A DNA stretch of 18,684 nt, taken from contig JAFGIE010000144.1 in the NCBI GenBank assembly GCA_016929775.1, positions 1 through 18,684 of the forward strand, given 5' to 3'. Numbering within the stretch: the stretch's first letter is position 1; every line of letters begins with the position of its first letter. A model generated the notes under the pieces. It saw only the letters and a list, made by a program, of their open reading frames with translations. It was not told the origin of the DNA and did not search any database. This document shows positions 1 to 5,960 of the stretch, piece after piece. Made by a program: the position numbers and the translations under genes. This DNA comes from Anaerolineae bacterium. GTDB taxonomy: Bacteria > Chloroflexota > Anaerolineae > JAFGEY01.

Positions 1-26
1 CGATGTCAAGTGCCAATCTGCCACTA

Positions 27-55
27 TTGACAGGATCCCCGGTTCGTGGTAGAAT
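27..55 (+). promoter_or_regulatory. Sigma-70-type promoter of the arsR operon
   Basis: A perfect -35 hexamer TTGACA (27-32) is followed, after a 17-base spacer, by TAGAAT (50-55), a 5/6 match to the -10 consensus. Transcription should begin near position 62, about 30 bases before the arsR ATG at 94. The operator-like element at 56-77 covers the predicted start point, which fits repression by the ArsR product. Confidence 0.75.
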
Positions 56-77
56 ATATGCGCTGTGAGATATATAT
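56..77 (+). promoter_or_regulatory. Putative ArsR operator, copy 1
   Basis: The sequence reads ATATG, nine bases, then ATATATAT, placed directly after the -10 hexamer and over the predicted transcription start. AT-rich imperfect dyads in this place are typical ArsR/SmtB operators. A second element with the same arms and the same nine-base centre length lies at 496-517 upstream of the permease. The recurrence of the arms with unrelated centres is the main support; binding by this ArsR is inferred. Confidence 0.55.
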
Positions 78-93
78 GTCCTGAGGCATCGAG

Positions 94-447
94 ATGACCG
101 ACTATGCGGCGCACGCCAAGCTGTTCCACCTGCTCTCTCTAGAGAGTCGCCTGCGCATCCTCGACGAGCTGCGCTACGGCGAAGCGTGCGTCTGTCATCT
201 CCAGCACAAGCTCAGGCGCCCGCAGGCGTACATCTCGCAGCAACTGCGCGTCCTCAAGGACGCGGGCGTGGTGGACATGGATCGCGATGGCGTCAACATG
301 TTTTACCGCCTGGTCGACCCCCTGGCGCGGCGCCTGGTCGACGTCGCCCTGGGCCCGGTTGACCCGGCGCGCCCGATCGATCCAAGCTGTCCTTGCCCGC
401 ACTGCAGCGCCGGCGCCTGCGGATCGGGCGCGCAGGATCAGACGTAG
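94..447 (+). CDS. arsR: ArsR/SmtB family metalloid-responsive repressor
   Basis: 117-residue winged-helix repressor. The N-terminal part (LFHLLSLESRLRILDEL) is the usual ArsR opening. An ACVCHL motif (C32, C34) corresponds to the ELCVCDL metal/metalloid-binding helix of ArsR. The recognition helix is around residues 41-56 (QAYISQQLRVLKDAG) and the wing around 60-73. The tail has four more cysteines (C99, C101, C104, C109) in a CPCPHC context, which may add ligands for As(III), Sb(III) or another thiophilic ion. Start chosen from a TGAGG ribosome-binding site at 82-86, seven bases before the ATG. First gene of an operon with an ArsP-type permease and thioredoxin-like proteins; it probably represses its own promoter. 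The inducer is inferred from family and neighbours, not proven. Confidence 0.88.
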   Translation: MTDYAAHAKLFHLLSLESRLRILDELRYGEACVCHLQHKLRRPQAYISQQLRVLKDAGVVDMDRDGVNMFYRLVDPLARRLVDVALGPVDPARPIDPSCPCPHCSAGACGSGAQDQT

Positions 448-448
448 A

Positions 449-485
449 GGGGCGTGACCTCGCGCTTCCGGGGTCGCCCTTTTTT
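449..485 (+). terminator. Possible intrinsic terminator/attenuator between arsR and the permease
   Basis: Right after the arsR stop codon, a GC-rich arm (GGGCGTGACC) can pair with GGTCGCCC with a two-base bulge, followed immediately by six T (480-485). This is the layout of a rho-independent terminator. Because the permease gene lies downstream on the same strand, it may act as a partial terminator that sets the ratio of repressor to transporter. Confidence 0.5.
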
Positions 486-495
486 GGTGCGGCGG

Positions 496-517
496 ATATG
501 CATCCGTTCATATATAT
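496..517 (+). promoter_or_regulatory. Putative ArsR operator, copy 2
   Basis: ATATG, nine bases, ATATATAT: the same arms and spacing as the element at 56-77 (14 of 22 positions identical, all mismatches in the centre). It also contains a perfect inverted repeat ATATG/CATAT. It lies between the putative terminator and the permease start. No good -35/-10 pair was found around it, so it may be a second operator, a roadblock site or part of an unrecognised promoter. Confidence 0.45.
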
Positions 518-549
518 TCTGTAAGCAATACGTTGCGTGGAGGAGTACA

Positions 550-2028
550 GTGACCGTTCTTGGCTATCTCGTTTCGCTGCTGCAGACGGGGTTGGGCAGC
601 CTGGCAGCGTACCTGGCGGCGCACGTCCTGCTCTGTCTGCTGCCTGCGTTTGCCATCGCCGGGGCGCTGTCTGCCCTGATCCCCAAGGAAGCAATCACGC
701 GCTACCTGGGCCGTGACGCGCCCAAATGGGTCTCCTATCCCGCCTCCGCGCTGGGCGGGTTCGTGCTCGCTGTCTGCTCGTGCACGATCATGCCGCTCTT
801 TGCCAGCATCTACAGGAAAGGGGCGGGGCTGGGCCCGGCGATCACGTTCCTGTTTGTCGGTCCGGCGATCAATGTGCTCGCCATCTCGTTCACCGGTGTC
901 CAGATCGGGATGGATATCGCCATGGCGCGGATCCTGCTCTCGATCGTGTTCGGGGTTGGGATCGGCCTCCTCATGGCGTGGGTCTACCGGCGCGACGACG
1001 CGGCGCACGCCGGCGCAACGGCTCGCTCGCGCGCCTTCGGCCAGGGCGCCCGCGTGCCGCGGCGGACATGGGCGTTCCTGGCGCTGTTGGTCGGCGTGCT
1101 GATCGCGGGTACGCTGCAGGTCGGCGTGCTCACCGACAGCTATGTGACGCTGACCCTGCCCGGTGCGTGGGCGGGCAGGCTCCAGGCGTGGCTCGACGCC
1201 CTCGTTCCGCCCGTGCCGTCGCTCGGGATCGAGGGGGTCAGCGTGCACGGGCTACTGCTGATCGGCCTGTTGGTTGCGATCGGCGTCGCCGCTTGGCTCG
1301 GCTTCAGCCACGTCGACGAGGGGTTCAGCGCCTGGACCTTTGCTGCGCTGGGCGTCGTCACCTTGACCCTGATCGTGGCATCGTTCCGTGTCGTGGCCGT
1401 CGAGGAGGGCCTGCGCGTCGGACTGACGGGCAAGCTGGTCGCCGAGGTCGCGCTGGTCGGGGCGGTGTGGTGGGTGGCGCTGCGCGCGTTCGAGGCCTAC
1501 GAGATCCAGGAGTGGCTGTGGGAGATGTGGCGCTTTGTCAAGCAGATCATCCCCCTGCTGCTGGTGGGCGTGTTCGTCGCCGGCATGGCGCGCGCCGTGA
1601 TCCCGGCGACGTGGATCCGGGCCATTGCCGGGCGCAACACGTGGTGGGCGAACCTGGTGGGCGTGGTCTTTGGGGTGTTCATGTACTTCCCGACCCTGGT
1701 CGAGGTCCCGATCGCGCAGACCTTTCTCTCGCTCGGCATGCACCGCGGGCCCCTGTTGGCCTACCTGCTCGCAGATCCCGAGCTGAGCCTGCAGTCGATC
1801 CTGATCACCAGCTCGGTGATCGGCAAGGGCAAGACGGCGCTGTACGTGGTGCTGGTCACGGTCTTTAGCACCCTTGCCGGGCTGCTGTTTGGGTTGTGGG
1901 TCGATGGCACTAACGCGTGGTCGATCCTGGGCCTACTGGCGGCGGGGACTGCCGTCCTCGCCTTGGTCTCGTCCTGGGCAAACCGGCGCCGGGCGGCGCG
2001 AGCGGCAGCGACCGAGTCGGCTCCCTAG
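550..2028 (+). CDS. ArsP-type (UPF0718/DUF318) permease
   Basis: 492-residue integral membrane protein. Two permease halves are visible. The first has the family hallmark at about residues 68-115, including CSC (76-78), TIMPLFASIYRKGAG and the FLFVGPAINV helix. The second half is near residues 320-475 (FVKQIIPLLLVGVFVAGM, YFPTLVEVPIAQTFLSLGM, LLADPELSLQSILITSSVIGKGK). A less conserved hydrophobic central part links them, making this longer than the usual 300-350-residue ArsP. Family members include ArsP, which exports trivalent organoarsenicals, but many homologues have unknown substrates. Start: GTG at 550 with AGGAG four bases upstream; an upstream in-frame ATG at 454 would run through the terminator and operator and is less likely. 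The ArsR upstream and thioredoxin-like genes downstream match known arsenic-type clusters. Confidence 0.82.
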   Translation: MTVLGYLVSLLQTGLGSLAAYLAAHVLLCLLPAFAIAGALSALIPKEAITRYLGRDAPKWVSYPASALGGFVLAVCSCTIMPLFASIYRKGAGLGPAITFLFVGPAINVLAISFTGVQIGMDIAMARILLSIVFGVGIGLLMAWVYRRDDAAHAGATARSRAFGQGARVPRRTWAFLALLVGVLIAGTLQVGVLTDSYVTLTLPGAWAGRLQAWLDALVPPVPSLGIEGVSVHGLLLIGLLVAIGVAAWLGFSHVDEGFSAWTFAALGVVTLTLIVASFRVVAVEEGLRVGLTGKLVAEVALVGAVWWVALRAFEAYEIQEWLWEMWRFVKQIIPLLLVGVFVAGMARAVIPATWIRAIAGRNTWWANLVGVVFGVFMYFPTLVEVPIAQTFLSLGMHRGPLLAYLLADPELSLQSILITSSVIGKGKTALYVVLVTVFSTLAGLLFGLWVDGTNAWSILGLLAAGTAVLALVSSWANRRRAARAAATESAP

Positions 2029-2067
2029 CGCGGGTTCGTCAACGATCTCGAATGAATGGAGGATGTG

Positions 2068-2310
2068 GTGAAAATCGCAATTCTGGGGGGTGGGTGTCCC
2101 AACTGCAAGCGGCTGGAAGCGCTGGCGCGCCAGGCGGCGGGTGAGCTCGGCGTCGAGGCGACGTTCGTCCACGTGACGGCAATGGACGAGATCATGGCCT
2201 ATGACATCCTGAGCACGCCTGCGCTCGTGATCGACGAACAGGTCGTGGCGTCGGGGCGCGTGCCGCGCCTGGAAGAGATCGCGGACTGGATCGCAGCGGC
2301 GCGCGGGTAG
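2068..2310 (+). CDS. Small thioredoxin-fold protein, MTH895/TM0996 type (CPNC)
   Basis: 80-residue redox protein of the Thioredoxin_3 type. It begins [17 protein letters not shown], with the CXXC site C10-P-N-C13, and has a cis-proline loop [10 protein letters not shown] (P51). This is the canonical member of the row of four. GTG at 2068 is chosen because GGAGGA (2058-2063) lies four bases upstream and gives the standard family N-terminus; the ATG at 2056 overlaps that site. Thirty-nine bases after the permease stop. Homologues often sit beside UPF0718 permeases, probably reducing a substrate or a cysteine of the transporter; that role is inferred. Confidence 0.85.
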   Translation: MKIAILGGGCPNCKRLEALARQAAGELGVEATFVHVTAMDEIMAYDILSTPALVIDEQVVASGRVPRLEEIADWIAAARG

Positions 2311-2347
2311 CGGCGCCTCGTCACGGGCAGGCAGAAAGGAGGGAACG

Positions 2348-2605
2348 GTGCTCCAGATCAAGGTGTTCGGTACGGTGCCGCCCTGCGCCAACTGCGCGCG
2401 GGCCGAGGCGCAGGCCCGCGCGGCTGCGGGGCGGTTCCCGGGCCAGGTCGAGGTGGTCAGACTCGACGCGTTGGGCCCAGAGGCGGAAGCGTATGGCATT
2501 CTCAGTACCCCGCTGGTGGTCGTGGGCGACGAGATTGTTGGAATGGGTCGGGTCGTGCCCGCCGCCAGGCTGGCAGCGATTCTGGCACAGAAGCTGGGAG
2601 GGTAG
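2348..2605 (+). CDS. Thioredoxin-fold protein, second in the row (PPCANC)
   Basis: 85 residues with an N-terminal beta strand (IKVFGTV), active site P-P-C13-A-N-C16, and cis-Pro loop ILSTPLVVVGDEIV (P55). The double proline before the first cysteine separates this and the next two proteins from the first, suggesting that copies two to four form their own subfamily. GTG start at 2348 with a strong AGGAGGG site five to ten bases upstream. Probably cotranscribed with its neighbours: 37 bases from the previous gene and two bases from the next. Redox activity is expected from the intact CXXC; the partner is unknown. Confidence 0.8.
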   Translation: MLQIKVFGTVPPCANCARAEAQARAAAGRFPGQVEVVRLDALGPEAEAYGILSTPLVVVGDEIVGMGRVVPAARLAAILAQKLGG

Positions 2606-2607
2606 AC

Positions 2608-2877
2608 GTGGTGCATCTGGAGGTCTTTAGCGGGGACCCGCCCTGTCCAGGGTGTGTGGCCTTGGTCGAGCTTGCGAAGCGGGTCGCAGACAAGTATCCG
2701 GATGATCTCGAGCTAACGGTCCTCGTCGGAGCCGAGGCCATGCCCAAGTTCGAGGCGTACCGGCTGTTCTGTGTGCCTGCCGCGGTCGTCAACGGGCGCA
2801 TTCGTATCGAGGGCATGTGTCCCAGCGAGGCGACGCTGAACAACGCGCTGCGGGAGGGCGGGCTATGTCTGAAGTGA
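2608..2877 (+). CDS. Thioredoxin-fold protein, third in the row (PPCPGC)
   Basis: 89 residues. The active site is P-P-C13-P-G-C16 and the cis-Pro loop reads LFCVPAAVV (P57). It carries three further cysteines: C55 two residues before the cis-proline, C72 (GMCPSE) and one near the C-terminus. Two GTG codons in a row (2608 and 2611) could start it; GGGAGGG at 2596-2602 serves either. It begins two bases after the previous stop and its 3' end overlaps the next start, so translation is likely coupled. The divergence from its neighbour (S/D instead of T/V before PPC) argues against a very recent duplication. Confidence 0.75.
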   Translation: MVHLEVFSGDPPCPGCVALVELAKRVADKYPDDLELTVLVGAEAMPKFEAYRLFCVPAAVVNGRIRIEGMCPSEATLNNALREGGLCLK

Positions 2878-3131
2878 GGATCGAGGCCTTTGTCTCGGTG
2901 CCGCCCTGCTCGGGTGGCGTGGCGGTCAAGCGCCTGCTCAGCCAGATTGCCGCGCAATACGGCGATCGGGTCGAGATCACCTATCACACCGGTCCGGGCG
3001 ATCCCGAGTGGGCTCAGTACGCGATCGACAACGCGCCCGCCCTGGTGGTCGGGGACTTGGTCAAGTTTGTCGGCCTCGCCCCGAGCATGGAGAGCCTCGT
3101 CGGGGCGCTCCGCGAAGCGGGCTTGAAGTAG
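2865..3131 (+). CDS. Thioredoxin-fold protein, fourth in the row, lacking the resolving cysteine (PPCSGG)
   Basis: 88 residues with the same overall pattern as the two preceding proteins (RIEAFVSVPPC, then a cis-Pro loop DNAPALVVGDLVKFVG, P58). The CXXC motif is reduced to C15-S-G-G18, so only the nucleophilic cysteine remains. A one-cysteine thioredoxin fold cannot form the usual intramolecular disulfide; it could act by a monothiol mechanism, bind a ligand or metal(loid), or be a structural partner of the other three. Start ATG at 2865 after GGGAGGG, overlapping the previous stop (2875-2877), which indicates translational coupling. An in-frame upstream ATG at 2817 is less likely because it would overlap the previous gene much further. 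Confidence 0.72.
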   Translation: MSEVRIEAFVSVPPCSGGVAVKRLLSQIAAQYGDRVEITYHTGPGDPEWAQYAIDNAPALVVGDLVKFVGLAPSMESLVGALREAGLK

Positions 3132-3235
3132 CGGTCGCGTGCGCACAAGCATCGAGTCGCCGTGGCTGCGCGGGAGCATCGATCGCTGGCAAGGCGCGAT
3201 CGCGATCTCGTCCCAGCCCGGGTACGAGCGCTGAT

Positions 3236-3499
3236 ATGGCATCCGACGTCCTTCGTGAGCGCGTTGCATCCCTCACCGGTAGGCTGACGCCTGCCTACGT
3301 CGAGCGGGAAGTGAGGGCGCTGCTGGCAGAGGGCGAAGATATCGGGGGTGGCGTGAACGCGATGCGCCTAATCCGGCACTGGTTGGGCGACGTGGCCCCG
3401 GACAATGCGCACCTTCAGTGGGCCTATGCGCGGCTCAAGCCGGCGCTGCGTGTGGCGCTGGATGCGCTGCCCGCGCTGTATTATTTCGAAGGGGATTGA
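3236..3499 (+). CDS. Small hypothetical protein
   Basis: 87 residues, not recognised. The sequence (MASDVLRERVASLTGRLTP..., ending PALYYFEGD) looks soluble and mostly helical: an N-terminal charged helix, a GEDIGGG turn, then helices around RLIRHWLGD and LQWAYARLKPALRVALDAL. No signal peptide, membrane segment or metal motif. It starts 104 bases after the last thioredoxin-like gene with only a weak ribosome-binding site (GAGCG), so it may or may not belong to that operon. It converges on the response regulator gene. The codon pattern matches the neighbours, which supports it being real. Confidence 0.5.
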   Translation: MASDVLRERVASLTGRLTPAYVEREVRALLAEGEDIGGGVNAMRLIRHWLGDVAPDNAHLQWAYARLKPALRVALDALPALYYFEGD

Positions 3500-3516
3500 T
3501 GAGCGCAAGACGCCAT

Positions 3517-3531
3517 CTTTCCGGTGGAAAG
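3517..3531. other. Short perfect hairpin between convergent genes
   Basis: CTTTCC-GGT-GGAAAG forms a six-base stem in the 44-base gap between the stops of the hypothetical gene and the response regulator. Neither strand has a proper T-run after it, so it is at best a weak bidirectional terminator. Confidence 0.3.
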
Positions 3532-3543
3532 AAAACGACGCTC

Positions 3544-4245
3544 CTACGGGACGACGAGCTTGTAGCCGATCCCCCACACCGTCTCGATCTCGACGCCGCT
3601 GCCGCGCAACTTGTTGCGTAGGTGGGCGATGTGCACGTCAACGGTGCGCGTCTGCCCGTAAAAGTCAAAGCCCCACACCATGTCGAGCAACTGCTCGCGG
3701 CTGAGCACGGCGCCCCTGTGCTCGAGCATGGCAAGCAGCAGGTCGAACTCTTTGGCGCGCAGGCTGACCGCTGCGCCCGCCACGGTCACTTCGCGGCTGA
3801 GGGGGTCCACGGTGAGCTGTGCGGCGCCGATCGTTACCCTTTCCGGCACGGCGGTTTCCTGGGCTGCGATCCCTTGCGCCGCGCTCCGGCGGAGCACGGA
3901 CTTGACCCAGGCGACCAGCTCACGCGGGTCGAAGGGCTTGGTCAGGTAAGCATCCGCCCCCAACTCGAGGCCCACGATCTTGTCGATCGTTTCGTCGCGG
4001 GCGGTGAGCATGATGATCGGCAGGTCCCCGGCGGCGCGGATCCGGCGGCAAACCTCCCAGCCGTCGAGCCCGGGCAGCATGAGGTCGAGGACCACCAGGT
4101 CGGGCGCCTCGCGCTCGACCGCTGCCAGTGCGGCGAGGCCATCGCGCGCGCTGCACACGGCGTAGCCTTCCCGTTCTAGGTACATCTGGGCGAGCTCGAC
4201 GATGTGCGGTTCGTCGTCGACGAGCAGGACCTTTTCCCCGCTCAC
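3544..4245 (-). CDS. OmpR/PhoB-family response regulator (orphan)
   Basis: 233-residue two-component response regulator and DNA-binding transcription factor. The receiver domain (about 4-118) has the acidic pair D10-D11, phospho-acceptor D54 (LVVLDLMLPG), T81, Y100 and K103 (LTKPFD). After a linker, the winged-helix output domain (about 135-230) shows SLRAKEFDLLLAMLEHRGAVLSREQLLDMVWG and the RTVDVHIAHLRNKL recognition helix, ending IGYKLVVP. GTG start at 4245 follows an AGGGAGGGA site seven bases upstream. The gene lies 37 bases after mnmE on the same strand, so the two are probably cotranscribed. No histidine kinase is in the window; its partner must be encoded elsewhere. Confidence 0.9.
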   Translation of the reverse strand: MSGEKVLLVDDEPHIVELAQMYLEREGYAVCSARDGLAALAAVEREAPDLVVLDLMLPGLDGWEVCRRIRAAGDLPIIMLTARDETIDKIVGLELGADAYLTKPFDPRELVAWVKSVLRRSAAQGIAAQETAVPERVTIGAAQLTVDPLSREVTVAGAAVSLRAKEFDLLLAMLEHRGAVLSREQLLDMVWGFDFYGQTRTVDVHIAHLRNKLRGSGVEIETVWGIGYKLVVP

Positions 4246-4282
4246 TGGCTGTCCCTCCCTCTCCCCGCTGTGGGGACGCTTC

Positions 4283-5659
4283 TCACTTGCCGATGCAAAA
4301 GCGGGCAAAGATCGTGTCGAGCAGGGTCTCGCTCACCGTCTCGCCCGTGATCTCGCCCAGCGCGCTCACCGTGGCACGGAGGCCGATGCTCACAAAGTCA
4401 AGCGGCATGCCATCGCCGCGCGCGCGGAGCGCTTCGTCGAGGTGGGCGCGCGCCCGGCGCAGGACGTCGCGGTGCCGTGGGTTGCTGACCAGCGCTGCCT
4501 CTGCGGCGATCACCTGACCGGCAAAGACGACTTGCTCGATCGCGCCCTCCAGGTCGGCGATCCCGGCGCCGGTCAAGGCTGAGATCTCGACCTGCGGCGC
4601 GCCGGGCAGCAGGCCCGCCGGGTCGCAGACGACGGGCAGGTCGGTCTTGTTGACGACCACGATCGCCGGCTTGTGCCCGATCAGGGCTGCGATCGCCTGG
4701 TCGCCCTCGTCGATCGCGCGGTTGGCGTCGATCACGAGCAGCGCCAGGTCAGCCTGCGCCAGGGCAGCGCGGCTGCGCGCGACGCCCATGTCCTCTGCCA
4801 GGTCGCGCGTGTCGGCGCGGATGCCCGCCGTATCGACCAGGACGAGCGGGATCCCGCTCAGGTTGAGCGTCTCTTCCAGCGTGTCCCGCGTCGTGCCGGG
4901 GATGGGGGTCACGATCGCACGCTCGGCGCGCAGCAGTGCGTTGAGCAGGCTGCTCTTGCCCACGTTCGGTTGGCCGACGATCGCCGTGTGGATCCCCTGT
5001 CGGTAGATGATCCCGTGCTCGGCGCTCGCAAGGAGCGCGTCCAGGGCATCCCCTGCTGCCCCCATGCCCGTGTCGAGGTCGTACGCCGGCACCTCGTCTT
5101 CCTCAAAGTCGATGCTTGCCTCGACCCACGCCAGCGCATCCAGCAGCTGTGCGCGCAGGGCGCGGATCTGGTCGGACAGCTGCCCGTCCAGCTGGGCGAC
5201 CGCCATGCGCAGGCCCGCGTCGGTGCGTGCGGCGACAATGTCGGCGACGGCTTCGGCCTGGGCGAGGTCGATCCGCCCGTTGAGGAACGCGCGCAGTGTG
5301 AACTCGCCCGGTCCGGCGAGCCGCGCGCCGTGCGCCAGGCAGAGGTCGAGGACGCGTCGCAGCGGCGCGGGACCGCCGTGGCAGTTGATCTCGACCACGT
5401 CCTGCCGGGTGTAGGTGCGCGGCGCGGGCATATAGACTGCCAGTACCTCATCGACCCGCTCTGCCGTGTGCGGATCGAGGACGTGCCCGTACGTCAGGCG
5501 TCGTGGCGCCAGGGCCCCATCCCCGGGACGGTAGACACGGCGCAGGATGGCGCACGCATCGGGCCCGCTCATGCGGACGATGCCGATCCCGCCGCTGCCG
5601 ATGGGCGTGGCGATCGCGACGATCGTGTCCTCTGGGCTGTGCCCCACGTGCTGCCCCAT
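4283..5659 (-). CDS. mnmE: tRNA uridine-5-carboxymethylaminomethyl(34) synthesis GTPase MnmE
   Basis: 458 residues, the normal length for MnmE. With MnmG it installs the cmnm5 (or nm5) group on wobble uridine 34 of certain tRNAs, using a tetrahydrofolate one-carbon unit and GTP hydrolysis. The N-terminal folate-binding domain starts DTIVAIATPIGSGGIGIVRMSG. The GTPase domain has G1 GQPNVGKS (229-236), G2 TTRD (256-259), G3 DTAG (276-279) and G4 NKTD (337-340). The C-terminal signature FARFCIGK with C455 is intact. Start at 5659 follows a GGAGGGA site; an ATG at about 5677 overlaps that site and is less likely. All key residues are present, so it should be active. Upstream of and probably cotranscribed with the response regulator. 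Confidence 0.95.
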   Translation of the reverse strand: MGQHVGHSPEDTIVAIATPIGSGGIGIVRMSGPDACAILRRVYRPGDGALAPRRLTYGHVLDPHTAERVDEVLAVYMPAPRTYTRQDVVEINCHGGPAPLRRVLDLCLAHGARLAGPGEFTLRAFLNGRIDLAQAEAVADIVAARTDAGLRMAVAQLDGQLSDQIRALRAQLLDALAWVEASIDFEEDEVPAYDLDTGMGAAGDALDALLASAEHGIIYRQGIHTAIVGQPNVGKSSLLNALLRAERAIVTPIPGTTRDTLEETLNLSGIPLVLVDTAGIRADTRDLAEDMGVARSRAALAQADLALLVIDANRAIDEGDQAIAALIGHKPAIVVVNKTDLPVVCDPAGLLPGAPQVEISALTGAGIADLEGAIEQVVFAGQVIAAEAALVSNPRHRDVLRRARAHLDEALRARGDGMPLDFVSIGLRATVSALGEITGETVSETLLDTIFARFCIGK

Positions 5660-5729
5660 TGCGCGCCGTCCCTCCATCCGGTCTGTGCCTCGGTACAGGT
5701 GTGCGGGCTGTGCCGCCCGCCCTACCGCG

Positions 5730-5758
5730 ATTGTGCCACAGAATCGGCGCTCGGGCAA
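5730..5758 (-). promoter_or_regulatory. Probable promoter of mnmE
   Basis: On the minus strand, TTGCCC (5753-5758) and CACAAT (5730-5735) are separated by 17 bases, each a 4/6 match to consensus. Transcription would start near 5723, about 64 bases before the mnmE ATG. It stands close to, and diverges from, the strong plus-strand promoter at 5775-5802. Confidence 0.4.
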
Positions 5759-5774
5759 GTGGGGGATGCTGCCT

Positions 5775-5802
5775 TTGACATTTTCCCTCGGTGCGGTATA
5801 AT
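5775..5802 (+). promoter_or_regulatory. Consensus sigma-70-type promoter of the ABC/MFS transporter operon
   Basis: A perfect TTGACA (5775-5780) and a perfect TATAAT (5797-5802) with a 16-base spacer. This is the best promoter in the window and points toward the transporter genes starting at 5961, leaving a leader of about 150 bases. Together with 5660-5774 it fills the 301-base mnmE/transporter gap. Confidence 0.8.
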
Positions 5803-5824
5803 GGCTCACGTGCATTCGAACGCT

Positions 5825-5851
5825 GACCTGGCAGGCTGAGACGCTGCCAGG
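5825..5851 (+). promoter_or_regulatory. Perfect nine-base inverted repeat in the transporter operon leader
   Basis: ACCTGGCAG (5825-5833) and CTGCCAGGT (5843-5851) are perfect reverse complements around a nine-base centre. It lies about 16-42 bases after the predicted transcription start, where it could be an operator for a repressor of the transporter operon or an RNA hairpin in the leader. Its GGCAGG segment could also pair with CCTGCC just before the ATG at 5961. Confidence 0.5.
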
Positions 5852-5917
5852 TTGATTTGCGCGGACGCTCCGCCCCTGACGCCTGTGCCCCGTACGGCAC
5901 GTGGCGGGGGCTGCGGT

Positions 5918-5935
5918 CGCGTGCGACGGCACGCG
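5918..5935 (+). promoter_or_regulatory. Leader hairpin upstream of the transporter operon
   Basis: CGCGTGC-GACG-GCACGCG gives a perfect seven-base GC-rich stem with a four-base loop, ending 12 bases before the GAAAGGA ribosome-binding site (5947-5953). A smaller stem (GTGCC/GGCAC) precedes it. No known riboswitch was recognised. Confidence 0.4.
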
Positions 5936-5960
5936 GGCACTACCGAGAAAGGAACCTGCC

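Noticed and set aside
454..549. Upstream ATG at 454 as the start of the permease
   Set aside because: The added 32 residues would cross the hairpin/T-run and operator, and no ribosome-binding site precedes it; GTG at 550 has a clear AGGAG.
3517..3531. Hairpin as a true bidirectional terminator
   Set aside because: No T-run on either strand after the stem.
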